In this document: positions 26,943 to 39,200 of the stretch, in pieces
Layout: the number at the start of each line of letters is the position of its first letter
Numbering within the stretch: position 1 is the first letter of the stretch
Source of the DNA: Styela clava
Taxonomy: Eukaryota > Chordata > Ascidiacea > Stolidobranchia > Styelidae
Reading direction: 5' to 3'
DNA: 64,000 nucleotides
NCBI RefSeq assembly: GCF_964204865.1
Contig: NC_135263.1
Coordinates: forward strand, 12,941,426-13,005,425
Notes under the pieces: model-generated
Seen by the model: the letters and a program-made list of their open reading frames with translations, nothing else
What the model was told of the DNA's origin: nothing
Database searches by the model: none
Program-made: the position numbers and the translations under genes

Positions 26943-27117
26943 AATGTAGGCAAAAATATGTTGCATGTAGTTGCTTGTATGCTTGCTCGACTGCGGTTGT
27001 TGTATTTTCTAATAATATTATGTCACATAATATGTCACATAATATTATTAGAAAATACAACAACCGCAGTCGAGCAAGCATACAAGCAACTACATGCAAC
27101 ATATTTTTGCCTACATT
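26943..27117. repeat. Near-perfect 175-bp palindrome
   Basis: Two arms of 81 bp (26943-27023 and 27037-27117) are exact reverse complements by eye; the 13-bp centre is itself a palindrome apart from one C/C mismatch pair (27024 and 27036) around a central base at 27030. As a result both strands carry the same open frame, which is an artefact of symmetry and not a gene. It may be a foldback transposon remnant, a hairpin-RNA source or an assembly artefact. Confidence 0.92.
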
Positions 27118-27319
27118 CACACAAAACTGCAAACGTATTCTATCCTTTTCCTTGCGATGGTGTATTCGTGTGCTTTTAATGAACGGTTGCTGTAGCAAGA
27201 ATGAAGATGATTATTGTAGGATGAGTGACTCACGATTCTTGCTACACACCAACACTGCCGTTTCTGGACGATGCCAAAAATACATTTGTGTTGTTATTAG
27301 TGATAGAGGTATTTGGTAA

Positions 27320-28585
27320 AACACTAAATTACAGGTGAAATTCGAAAATGTACGAATACTAATTAACGAACTTCCATTCTATACTCGTAATGAGGTGAAT
27401 GGAATCATAGGATTTTGAAAATTTTCAATTTGGACTGAACAAAACTTAATTAAATAAAAAGCCTGATTACGTGTTCACTCATCGATGTGCGTACGTGACT
27501 TCGGGTCGACCGTGGGGCGATGAAATATATAATTTTGTTATTAGTGAATATTTTTAATTATCAATATAAACATACTAATGGACAATATTGATAATTACCA
27601 TAATTTACAATCTCCACATTAAACATTTGGATTGGTAAATGATAATTATAATTGATCTGATAATTGATAAGATTAACTAACTACAAATGCGACTTCTCTA
27701 AAAATGCGTAATATTAATTAGCTATTTATATTTTTTGTGTAATTGTTTATACCACATTCAATGCTCAAATTATAAAATTTATATTCTTTGTTAAGATTTA
27801 GAAATAGCTGAGAAAAGGAAGGAATATGACAATAATCGAACTCACTTATGACATCTAGTGACTAATTTAAGTTTAATATGCTGCAAGATTTGTTTCTAAA
27901 CATCACGTCGACAAGTCTTAAACTTTTCCCTTTGAGTTATATAATATAAAATTGTCTATGCAATTTTATTTTGACAATCACAACTAAGTAGAGATACAAT
28001 ATATGCAAATACATTTTCTCATTAAATAGGAACAAACAACAGGCAATATCGAATTGACTATAATGTAATTACCCGGTGTGATACAATCTTAATTTTCGAA
28101 ACAAATTTAACAATACTATACAATAATACAATAAACAGAAATATAAAATAAAAAGTTTGTAAAACTATAGAATTCAAAGGGATATAAGGTTCATTAAGAT
28201 TCACTAGTTTTTGTCAGTTTTGCAAAACTTTGGAAGCCAGAAATTCATTTTTGCATATAAAATGTTGATTAAATCAAAACAAAGCATTACATATATTATG
28301 CTGTCGTAACAAACTAAATATAATCTAGCTTGCATTGATCAAATCTACAAGAGATATATATTATATATACTAGAACAAAATAAGATAGTAAACCTTTACC
28401 TATTGTAACCTAGTAAACCAGGAATGTAAGTGATCACCTTCTACGCAATAAACAGTCCTAATTTGAATTGTTAGGGTAAAAATATTGCACGTTCTGAAAA
28501 TATCAAGACAATGTAATATAATTTACATTATGTTTCATGAAATGTTTATGACAAATATGTCAATTTGATATTAACTGATTTATAA
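27320..28585. other. AT-rich spacer 3' of the first LACTBL1-like gene
   Basis: Very AT-rich with small AATTATCA-type inverted words near 27540-27670. The part just beyond 28585 is probably the 3' UTR of the minus-strand gene: a short segment with ATATTGCACGTT near 28483 matches the 3' flank of the second gene near 36180. No other feature was recognised. Confidence 0.4.
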
Positions 28586-31500
28586 TCAAACTCTTTTGAA
28601 TCCGTAAGCATATGTTTCAGGGAAATCAAACTGATTGTATTTTCCGTTCACAAACTCTTTAAAATGAACGAAACCTCCATTCTGTTTGTCAAGGTTACCG
28701 ATACATGGAAATCCTGATCCTGCAATGAAACAACAAGAAATAATTCTTCATTAGATTAAAAACCAAATTTCAAGCCTACATGAAATTTCCCACCGCTGGT
28801 TGGGAATGTGTGGTATCAGGCTTGGATTCTATTTACAATCTTCTATGTTATTCACGGATTTGATTTAGCCAATGTGCTCATCATAAGAATTGATCAATAG
28901 CTTGAACAAAATGACCAACATGTGATTGAACACAAAAATGAAACTAAAAAAATAGAGGTCCATCCTCCCCGACAGGGTTGTTATATGGTGCAAAGTTTAC
29001 AGTTTGATATATAAAAAAGCCTACCCATTAACAGCAACTGGAAGACAGTCTCTGAAATATAACTTAGTCCTGCGCTCAGAGCTTGCGGAGGAGATTGTGA
29101 ATTTCTCATGATTAAAATTCCATTTTCATTAACAGATATTGTTTGATTTTCCAAATTGTAATAAGAGAAGAATCCTACGTATTTCTCTGGATTTGGAGCT
29201 GGCATGATTTTTTGTTGCATCCTGTAAATAATGAAATATCATTTTATAATTATGCAATTATTCGACGAGTCGAAATCACTAATTGTGGGTTTCCTCGCCA
29301 TAGGCTTGTTTGATTATATCCGTAACATTAGCTAACGAGTACGATATCAATGGTGACGTAACAATTGGACTTTTAAGACCGTTTTTACTCAGAAATTGTA
29401 GTAAACATTAGCTCGTTTTCGTGGTTTTGCGAGCTTTTTTGTTTGCGAAATTTAGGTATAAATCATGTTTATGGAGTTAGGGGTCGAAGAAACATATATT
29501 ACATTGACATTGAAATACTTTCGACAGAAAAATAAACCTATGTGCACGCTTAAACTTACTTTCTGAGAGTATCTCGGAATAGAGGAATAGCTTTATCCAA
29601 TACAATTCTGGCAGTATCTTCACTTGAAAATCCAGCCCTCAGAATATTAAACGACAATTTCAAATCAGGAATCATAGCCATGTCTGACGTGTAACCTTCA
29701 AGGGCACCGTTTTTCGATACAACCTGTATGGTTTGAAAATATTAATGTTTTTCTTGATCACTCACGAAAAGTTTGAAGCAAAAGCCTCTAATTGAACAAA
29801 TACACAATGAAGGCGTGTTCGCCATTTGTGAAAACCAGTAAAATTTGGAGTGAAATATGGGTCTCATAGAACCTAGAGAAAATCTGAAAAATACAATAGC
29901 CCTCAAACCCTTTCAATCACCAGTACTGTAAATTCAAAATCGATCTATCCGATAGTTTGCCGAGACGAGGAACAACCAAAAAATGTATTTAGCAACTTGA
30001 TCCATACGTCTACTTCGAGTTCAAAATATTCATTTTTGTAGCATTAGTGTTATACGATACTTACCAAATAGTCGTGTAATTTATTCATTTCCCATGGACT
30101 TCCTGTCATATTTACTAGGTAATCATGTCTACATGTTTTTCTAGGACGAAGTATTTCAGTCAAAGTTTCATGTTTCAGAACTGTTTTTGATGTCTCCATG
30201 AATGACATTGATAATTTCGCCAAGTCAGCTACAAATGATAAGATGCATCATGATATATTGTAACATGATATAAAAAATTCGATCCAAGTTTGGCTATATT
30301 AGAAAGCTCCTAATTTTGGACTCAAAGATTCTATGATTCTTCTAAGTATGGAAATATTCGTGTGCAAACAATGTCAGATTAAGCTGTAGGAAATATTAAA
30401 TTTTTTTGTTGTAACATTATGTAAAAAATACGAAACATTGAGAATTTTTCACAAATATCTGGTCATGCATTAAAAATTGAAATAGACTTTACATCTTTTC
30501 CTTATATATACCAACCAATAGTTGAGTAATAATTTCCAGCAGGTGAATACCACAGCAGTTCATATACCGGCGCTTGTACTCCACTTGGTAAATATCCTGC
30601 CGCCATTTTCGCTCTCACGTCCGCTGTGTATGTGAAGCCTGAATAGAAGAATTTCATATTACACAATTGGATCAAAATATCGAATGAATAATATAGGTCC
30701 AAACAAAAAATATTCCATGTAATGCAATGAAAATGCTAGTGTTCACAACAGTTCCGGCAAAGATCTCTGTTAATCAACACGGTTTCTGGCTTGGTAGACG
30801 GTTAAAAATTATGACAATAACCTCCAACTTCAAAAGGCTTGAAATTATTTAAAATAGCTCATAACAACAAAAAAACTTCACACATACAAAATCATTAAAA
30901 TTTTAGAACGAAATGCAAATATTTTGCTCAAGAATTTAGTTTTACTGGTTCACATTTTAAAATTAATTTTGTCAAAATTATACATACCTGTGTTCGTTAA
31001 ATCCAATTTATCAGCAATATTCTGTTTCGCCCAATTTTCAAAATTTCCATCAGTTGTGAAATTTCTTGCTAATATGTGTCCAAGTAACGCGTAGGCAAGG
31101 TTGCTAAAGCAAACACAAAGAGTTGATAACTCGTCTAAAGCTGATATCGATTGAACTAATGTCAAATGTTTATTAAAGGACTAAAAGCTGCTGAACTTAC
31201 CTGTAAAAACACGTTGATCGAGGTTCGGCAACCAGAATCTGAGATTGGAGAAGTTGAAGAGCATCTTCTAATTGGCCATTAAAAAATATTGCCGATCCAT
31301 TCAGAGGATTGAAAGGCAATGAACTGAAACATAAGATGAATAATGCATCCAATGGATAATAATTAAATGCTAGTATAGTTATAGAAATCCGGTAAATACA
31401 AAGAGAAACTATTCATATCGATGTACTTTTGGAATAATTGGCTTATTTTTGACATAACACCAAAAGAACCTACAATATCACTTATGTTCTCTGTAGAGGC

Positions 31501-33437
31501 GTCAAACGTTCTAATAAATCTAAATAAATAAGTAATTTAGTTGTTTGATACATGTTACCACCGGTTGATTACGGCCTCAGATAATTACGTAGTAGGAACA
31601 TTTTGAATGGAATGGGTCGACATGGCATACTAAAATTTGAACGGAAATGTCTGAGTCGTAACAAGATTAACCATCTTGTTCTGAAAAAACATCATCATTT
31701 TATCTTAAATTTTTATTTCTCACAACCCACTTATATTATTACCTTGCTAATCCTGATATCTGACTTGCAATGTCGATTAAGTTTATTTCATTTGTCGTAC
31801 CCAGTGGTCTTCCAATGCTAAAATCCGGTGCATACTTTGTGACTGGATCGTATAAATCTAGTTTGCCATCTTCCCATAGTTTGAATAAAAATAATACAGG
31901 GAATATTTTGGAAATACTGGCAATTCTGAAAGAAAATGGATATTAAGATGTCTGATTATTCAGGAATTAGTCGAGATAGTCAAACAGAAAGGACCAGAAT
32001 ATAAACGGACATATCATAAGGTAAAAAGGACTTTTTATGTTTGGTGTCTTCGAACTCATTTCATTCCATTTATAAGACTAGGCTCATGAAACGATTTTTT
32101 TTTTGTGCGTATGCCAATGAGAGTTATCAACATCTTCCGTTTTAAATATTCAGCTGATATGATATAAAATCAGAAAAAGAATCCAAAGTAGTAGCCCTTT
32201 TCCTAACCATATTTAAAAACTATGAAAATCGAATCATTGAACGGCATCGTAAAAATTGCATTAGTTTCAAAGGGACTCCGAAATGTCTTGCCCTATTTTC
32301 CGCACGCTTGTACCTCTTGTCTCACACTTTTTCCACGCTTGCGCCACTTGCCCCCACTTGTACCACATTGTCCCACTTAATTCACACTTGTTCCACAAAT
32401 GAGACAAACAAGTGGGAAAAATCATGACATGCAGCATAGGTGGAACAAGTGTTGAACAAGTGTAATACATGCAAGTGGTGTCAATGGTACAAGTAGGCCG
32501 AGTGATACTAGTAAGGCATGTATGGGGGTAATCGATGATAAGAAATGCGACAATTAGGACAAACATGGGTCAAGTGGGCCAAAAATAATACAGATGGGTG
32601 ACAAGGGGGGGAATAGCACGAAGAAAGTGTGGCAGAGTGAGGCAAGTGTGCTACAAGTCGGGCAGGTGCGAAGCAAGTGTAGGACAAATGCAGAGCAAGC
32701 GGGGAAGTGCGAAGAAATGGGACATGCGTGCTACAGGGGGAGAAGTAGGTACACCATTTTTGAGACATCGGTTAGTTCTCACCTGTAAATAGTATTTTCG
32801 TCAGGTTTAACAGTTGTCGACTTATTCACTCGTCCATAATATCCACTCCATACTATTTTATCCAGGTAAACCAAATTTGCTGTTACAGACGGCCGTGCGT
32901 TTTCATCCACTAGTGATGCGACATGTGAATCAATCCAATCGAAAAGTTTTTTGAATTCTTCATGATTTGCGAAATCTGTAATAAAAATAAATGTTGTCCA
33001 TTTTATGAACTTTTATAAAAATACAGAATGTATAGTAATATTTGATGCCAATCATTTTTTTGTACTGAAATACTAAGATTACTATGAATAATGGTTCACA
33101 AATGGGCGAATGAATGGGTCAGTTAGCCCAATGTTTTACGACCAGCACGGGTGCAATATAACTTGTGGCTCCATACCCTGTGCGCATACATGTATAGTAG
33201 TTTTGTACATAAACATAGAACAATATACGTATACAAATAATCCACTTTTTACTACTTGCCTATTTCTTGTGGTGTCGGGTAGTACGGGCATCCTGTGTTA
33301 GTAGTTGTATTGGGGTTTGTTGGGTTATCGCCTGACGGTGTGTTAGTAATATATTGCCAAGTAAACAAGGCAGCAAATGCTACGGTTGTAATAGACAGTA
33401 TTGCTGTGAATACGCTGAGGATAGCAATCTTAGACAT
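28586..33437 (-). CDS. LACTBL1-like: LACTBL1-like serine beta-lactamase-fold protein, copy 1
   Basis: Ten exons on the minus strand: 33437-33260, 32975-32783, 31925-31743, 31323-31201, 31103-30988, 30638-30516, 30228-30065, 29723-29560, 29221-29025 and 28719-28586. They sum to 1575 nt, 524 aa, with no break. Intron 1 uses a GC donor (AG|GCAAGT); the others are GT-AG. An N-terminal hydrophobic segment (residues 5-29) is a signal anchor or signal peptide. The penicillin-binding/class C beta-lactamase domain follows: S127-I-S-K130 (nucleophile and lysine), Y225-S-N227, and K364-N-G366 in the KTG position before an EGY and IPDLKL strand. The context motifs NTIYRIASISKIF, KYAPDF, SGLA and YLPSG...SPAGNYYST fit vertebrate LACTBL1. 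All catalytic motifs are intact, so it is probably an active serine hydrolase or peptidase exposed to the lumen or exterior; substrate unknown. The tandem neighbour is a full paralogue. Confidence 0.9.
32276..32745. repeat. Degenerate CCACTTGT / ACAAGTGG repeat in intron 2, copy 1
   Basis: About 470 bp made of degenerate short units around CCACTTGT. The left half reads in one orientation (GCCACTTGCCCCCACTTGTA) and the right half largely in the other (GGAACAAGTGTTGAACAAGT), so the whole could fold back. The equivalent intron of the second gene carries the same kind of repeat at 40365-40745, so it predates the gene duplication or has spread with it. Confidence 0.7.
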
Positions 33438-33461
33438 AGTTAATAAATTACTGACTAGTTG

Positions 33462-33463
33462 CT
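33462..33463 (-). promoter_or_regulatory. Candidate leader acceptor of LACTBL1-like copy 1
   Basis: On the minus strand ATATTTCAG ends 24 nt before the ATG at 33437. It matches the position of similar sites before three plus-strand genes and could be a spliced-leader or leader-intron acceptor. Confidence 0.38.
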
Positions 33464-33509
33464 GAAATATGATGCTAATCACATTAGATTTCTGCAAGGA
33501 TTTTACAAG

Positions 33510-33560
33510 CACATATCTAAAGATATATGATCATTAAAATATGACGAATATGAAATCTTG
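33510..33560 (-). promoter_or_regulatory. Conserved upstream block shared by both LACTBL1-like genes
   Basis: About 80-120 bp upstream of the ATG the plus strand reads CTAAAGATATATG followed by ATTAAAATATGA and AATATGAA. The same string occurs at the matching place upstream of copy 2 (about 41772-41812) while neighbouring sequence has diverged more. It contains AT-rich, GATA-like words and may be the core promoter. Confidence 0.4.
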
Positions 33561-33949
33561 CTAATTTTTTTGAAGTAATGTTGTTAACTGATTTTTTAAT
33601 GATTACATGGTCATTGCATCCCATTAATGTAGTGAAGTTTTCTATATTATTTCTACACGTACTAAACTTTTCAAACCATCTCATTATAATCGCAATCACT
33701 CGAATTAAGATCATGCAATGTTTGAACCTTCTAACGAACTATATTTACTTGCTCTTCCTTGCGCTAATAAATAGCATGCTCAGGCGCAATCTACTGATGC
33801 CTGCCCGCTTATCAACACCCAAACGCTGTCTCCATTGATGCTTCGGCAGCAATCGGGCACCACTTCAACGAATCGCTCGGTTGGGTATAAATACGCAACA
33901 GTTTTACTGCAAATACTTTAGTAGTATGTTCGCAAATAAAAAAAAACGT

Positions 33950-34335
33950 ATCCTAGAAAACTGTCACGCGCTCAGGCACGTGACATGGCGAATATAAAAT
34001 AAATATACATAAAAAGCGACACAAAATGTTGGTTGAATTGATAATGTGAATGCACTATCAAATTATTGCCTTTACTATGTAGGTTCATGCGCGGGATTCG
34101 ATTGCGACACGCGAATATTCCTTCAAGCCATGATTAACGTTTACAAATTTCCCCACTCTGATACCAAACACTAGAAATACTACCATATCTAGTTGTCACG
34201 CGCACACGCACGTGACATGTCAAACATAAAAATGACAGTAAAACTGTTTTGCTTGAATTGATACTGTGAATTCGCTATTAAATTATCGCTTTTACTCTAT
34301 AGGACTATGTGTGAGTGTATTCGATAATTCGATAA
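33950..34335. repeat. Tandem upstream element with CACGTG E-boxes
   Basis: Two diverged units of about 235 bp. Each contains TGTCACGCGC, then CACGTGACATG (33977-33987 and 34211-34221), then a segment with TTGAATTGATA, GTGAAT and CTAT.AAATTAT. A third unit, with the CACGTG core changed to GCGCATG, lies upstream of the second LACTBL1-like gene at about 42320-42430. They lie 0.5-0.9 kb upstream of each gene. CACGTG is a bHLH E-box; a regulatory role is inferred from position and repetition. Confidence 0.5.
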
Positions 34336-35596
34336 ATTTACTTCAAATGGAGGTATTTTAACATTACTGTGGAAATTGGCCCAAAGTGACGTAATATATA
34401 TCGAAAAATCGAGAAACCGACCGATAAGGCGGGTTTCGCCATATTATGTAAGTAATTTGATCTAATCCACATGTGATTATAGATCATATACATATTTCTT
34501 CAGTTACATGGTGTTTTACATGTGTTTTCTCGTTATTTAAGTTGCAATAATTTGGCTGAAAAAAGTTCTGCTCAGTAAAAACAAAATTTTTCCTCCACTA
34601 AGAGGATAAATAGAAAATAGAACTTTCTTTTATCTGAGTAGAGAATAATCTAGACAAAATTCAGAATAAAATTTGCGGTCACATAAAAAAGAAACAATGA
34701 TATGTAATTGTAATTTGAATTAGCCATCAACAACATTCTGCAAGAAGACGTTATTTCTCGACAGGTTCAGATTTTTCTAGAATTAGATAATGATTTCTTG
34801 TTCACGTCCTCTTCAATTGATGGACCATTTACTTTGGAACTTTCAGTCGTTATAGCTTGTTTATGTCGCCAGAGGACTTATTTATTTCAGAAATTTCTGT
34901 GAGCATGTCAGCGATCTGTTGGTCACCCATGACGAGATTTTTTTATAAGCTGAAAATACTACCGGTACTGTAAAGAATGGATACTAAAGTTGTGAATTGT
35001 GTTTAGATTCATTTGGTATTTCGGTTCACGTTGAGACTGAACACATTACCAGCATCGTCGTCGTTTTAAAAAACATACTATATAGTTTTATATAAAGCAT
35101 TACTAAGATTGCAACGTATTACCATACTTCGAAAATCGATTCAAACTGAAACATGTGGAATTCGTGTCCGGTGTGCTTTTGGTTCCAGGTGGATTTCTCA
35201 GTTTCGTTACGTTCTTTCAAATTTGACGGATACTGACAGTGATATGGGAAGTTCAAAAACTGTGGTTATTTCGTCTAACATTTCATACAATCTGATATGT
35301 TGATCTATTGAGCAAGTAAATATTCACTTTTTGTTGATATTTGGACAAATCTTGTCGAACCAACGAATCACTTTTGAAGAGAAATTTTATTTTGTGTTTG
35401 GCAATACAATATTCATTTCCTATCAAATTGACTGGATTAACAGGTTAAAGTTTTTATCGAAACTCGGCGACTTACATTTTGCTGAGAACGTGATCACGAA
35501 CTATTTCGTAATTCTTATCTTGGGCACTTTGGTGCGCTATACGTAATAGCATCTTCGTGACGGCAGTCACGTGATTGCGTAGTTAAGTCATGGCTG
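34336..35596. other. Spacer between the two LACTBL1-like genes
   Basis: AT-rich DNA with no supportable gene. The short open frames at 35109-35303 and 35331-35546 have no recognisable domain. Confidence 0.4.
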
Positions 35597-35832
35597 TGGT
35601 ACTCCTGAGGTAAGCGTACCAAGATGGCGGACACCGGAACGTATAGTATGTGTACCAGATTTGCGTTAGGCCATAATGTTATTCTAATTTTCCTTATTTC
35701 AGTTCTATTAAGAGTTCGGGGACTAGCCAAGTGACTCCCGTAGTATTCGTACCTAAATTATGGCCTAACCATAATCTGGTAAATATATTACGTTCCGGTG
35801 TTCGCCATCTTGGTAATCTTACTTCAGTAGTA
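35597..35832. mobile_element. MITE-like foldback element, copy 2
   Basis: Same family as 160-388: the left arm has CCAAGATGGCGGACACCGGA and GTATGTGTACCAGATTTGCG, the centre has TCCTTATTTCAGTTCTATTA and GGGGACTAGCCAAGTGACTC, and the right arm has TTACGTTCCGGTGTTCGCCA and CTTGGTAA. Arms are imperfect inverted repeats. It is inserted between the two LACTBL1-like genes. Confidence 0.72.
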
Positions 35833-36235
35833 CGATGGCTGTAACTCGAACTTGATCATCGATGCTCAATTGCATATTCCAATGTGAGTTTGGTTATAAG
35901 GTAACCACGAAAATGATTAAATTACCAGCTAAACGCATATAGAAAATTCTTTGTCAACAGGTAATATTGATATTACATTTCCCACAACAAAACAAGATTT
36001 CGAGTCACAACTCATTACTAGTACAAAAAAATATAATTAAATTAAAGGCAATCTCACACTTTCTGACCAATTTTATTTCAAAATGCAATATTTTTTTCTG
36101 AATGCGCGATAAAATTTGCACTCGTTCAAAAAGTACTTAAAACGCTAGCAATAATTGTGAAAAGTTATTAACGAGTTAAAATATTGCACGTTTGAAACTG
36201 TTAAAACAATGTCTTGTAACAACATTTGAATTCTG

Positions 36236-36241
36236 TTTATT
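36236..36241 (-). terminator. Poly(A) signal of LACTBL1-like copy 2
   Basis: AATAAA on the minus strand, 48 nt beyond the stop codon at 36292-36290. Confidence 0.5.
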
Positions 36242-36289
36242 ATTGTTACCAACTATGCCAAATTGGTATTGCTATTGACTGATATATAT

Positions 36290-39200
36290 TCAAAGTCTTT
36301 TGTATCCGTAAAGAAATTTTTCTGGGAAATCAAATTGATTGTATTTTCCGTTTACAAGCTCCTTAAAATGAACGAAAGCGCCATTTTGTATGTCAAGATC
36401 ACCGATACATGGAAATCCTGGCCCTGTAATAAAAAACAGACAATAATTATAAGATTTTAAGACGATGAAAAATAAATTATTCAACTTAATAATAATATGT
36501 GGACTACTTTATTGGTTTAGAAATCAAATCTCAGACGTAAATTAAATTTGCAAGTAATAAGAACTATAACATTCTCCCTCTCTGACCTACCTTGCAACGA
36601 TTAGAAAACTAGTAAACAATTGAAGATTTTAGCATTTTATTTAAAACAAAGTTTGCTGTTTGATATATTCCAAAACATACCCATTAGTAGCAACTGGAAT
36701 ACAGTGTCTGAAACATAACTTAGTCCTGCGCTCAAAGTTGTTAGAGGAGATTCTGGATTTTTCATTATTAAGATTCCATTTTCATCAACAGATATCGTTT
36801 GATTTTCCAAATTGTAATAAGAAAAGAATCCTACGTATTTCTCAGGATTTGGAGTTGGCATGATTTTTTGTTGCATTCTGTGAATTAAGAAATATTATTT
36901 TCTGATTAAGGAGGGAATCAAAAATCTAAAACCACCAATCGATGTATTTTGGCTTCCTGGTTATACCCATGACAATAAATGGTTGGTTATAAATGGTTAT
37001 AAACATATAAACGCGTTGGTAAGCATTAATTCTTAACAAACAAATAATCTTAAGAATCATAAATTGTGCAATGGTAAAGTATAAAAAAATTATTATGGGA
37101 TTGGGAAACATCCATCAGGCTGTAAATAAACCTTTTATGTAAACGCTGAAACTTACTTTTTGAGAGTATCTCGGAAAAGAGGAATAGCTTTATCTAATAC
37201 AATTCTGGCTACATCTTCATTCCGAAAACCAGCCATCAAGAAATTAAACGACAGTTTTAGTTCAGGAATCATTGTCATGGCTGATGTGTAACCTTCAACT
37301 GCACCGCTTTTTGATACAACCTGTATCGTTTGAAATTCATGATTATTTTCTATGAATTAATCATGAAATGTACAAAGCAAAAACTACCCATTGAACAAAT
37401 AAACGATTGTGGATTATTGTTTACATTTTGTCTACTACATGTAGCCAATAGTAGGTTGAATAATTTTTCATATATCCCATTTTGTTACCAGTTGGCGATG
37501 GAACATACAGTCCACAAAATTCATACTGAACGCACTCATTTGTTTCCAAACAACATGAAGAAAAATTGAACGAAGAACTTACAAATATGCAATTTACTAT
37601 AAAAATATTATGAATAACTATAAGACAACAGAGACGAGAAGGACAAATGTTTAATCCATTTTTGTAGCATAAGTATGAAATGAAACTTACCAAGTAGTCA
37701 TGTAGTTTATTCATTTCCCACGGACTTCCTGTGATATTCACAAAGTAATCATGTCTGCATGTTCGTCTTGGACGAAGTATTTCAGTCAACGTTTCATGTT
37801 TCAGAATTGTTTTTGATGTCTCCATGAAAGACATTGAAAATTTAGCCAAGTCAGCTGATGAAATATCAAAACAATATATATATTAAAATATTGGTAGAAG
37901 GCGAATTGGTTGAAGGCGTATTATTGTAGCAAATTTAGAAAAATTTAAATTACAAATCCGGATTTTTATATTTTCCAGAATATTGTACATGCAAAAAACG
38001 TCACATAAGAATTAATATTAGACTTGGAATTATTATCTGCTTGAAAGCAACAAAATATATGAATCAAAACATACAGAAAATTCTAATTGAAATGGATGAC
38101 ACAAGTTTCACTTGGATACAGTACCTATTGTGGAGTAGTAATTTCCAGCAGGGGCATACCACAACATTTCATATACCGGCGCCTGTACTCCACTTGGCAA
38201 ATACCCTGCCGCCATTATCGCTCTTACGTCAGCTGAATATGTGAATCCTGAAATATTTTAAATTTACATGAAGCGGGGTTTTCGAAGTACTCTTGTATCA
38301 CAGAATTGTACCCATAATTTGAAATAGTCAGCGACTAGATGTAGATAGTCGTACTAGATATAATTCGAATTCTAAATAACAGTTGGATATGCAGTTTTTT
38401 GATGTGTTTACAACAGTTTAGACCATTTGTTACCAACAGTCCTCATCTCAACATTTTGTTCTAAAGCGTTACCAGCAATGGTGAACTTCATTTTAGTTGA
38501 GTAAAAAAATTGGATCTTACTCAAAACTTTAAACAAACTCATATATATTAAAAACCCTTCAAAAAAACAAATTTCAAACTAAGTACTGATTCATAACTTT
38601 TCTACTTGTACGTTTTTATTTTGTGTGATATAAAACTAAACGCTTTTTCTTGCCGCTTCTATTTTAAATTCGTCTCAATATGTGTCACATTACTCTTGTT
38701 GCTCAATTGTTAGTTACAACAAGTTAAAATGTTTTATAATTGGTATAATATAAAATGTAATCTGTCAACCTTTTTTTATGCCAGGAGAGTTGTTTCGATT
38801 TAGTGACCGTATGGTCCTTCCAACCTCCTATCAATTCCGTTGTTAGTCGATTTATTCTTCTTTTACTTATCGAATGTTGTTGTTTGTGTTTGATTTATTG
38901 GCTAATGACTGGATGATGAATAAACTTCTATCTATCTATCTATCTTCCCGACATTGAAATTTCAGAACGAAATGAATACATTGTACAATCGAGAGATCTT
39001 GTTGAACTTTTGGGATAACCTTTTTTAGGTCTACTCACCTGTATTCGTTAAATTCAATTTATCAACAATATTTTGTTTTGCCCAGTTTTCGAAATCCTTA
39101 TCAGTTGTGAAATTTCTTGCTAATATGTGTCCAAGTAATGCGTAGGCAAGATTGCTAAAGAAAACATAATTGGAGTTAGTGCATTCTCTCAAATCAGTTT

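Noticed and set aside
26814..27319. Overlapping open frames on both strands encoding the same peptide
   Set aside because: They are produced by the 175-bp palindrome, which reads the same on both strands. No splice or domain support.
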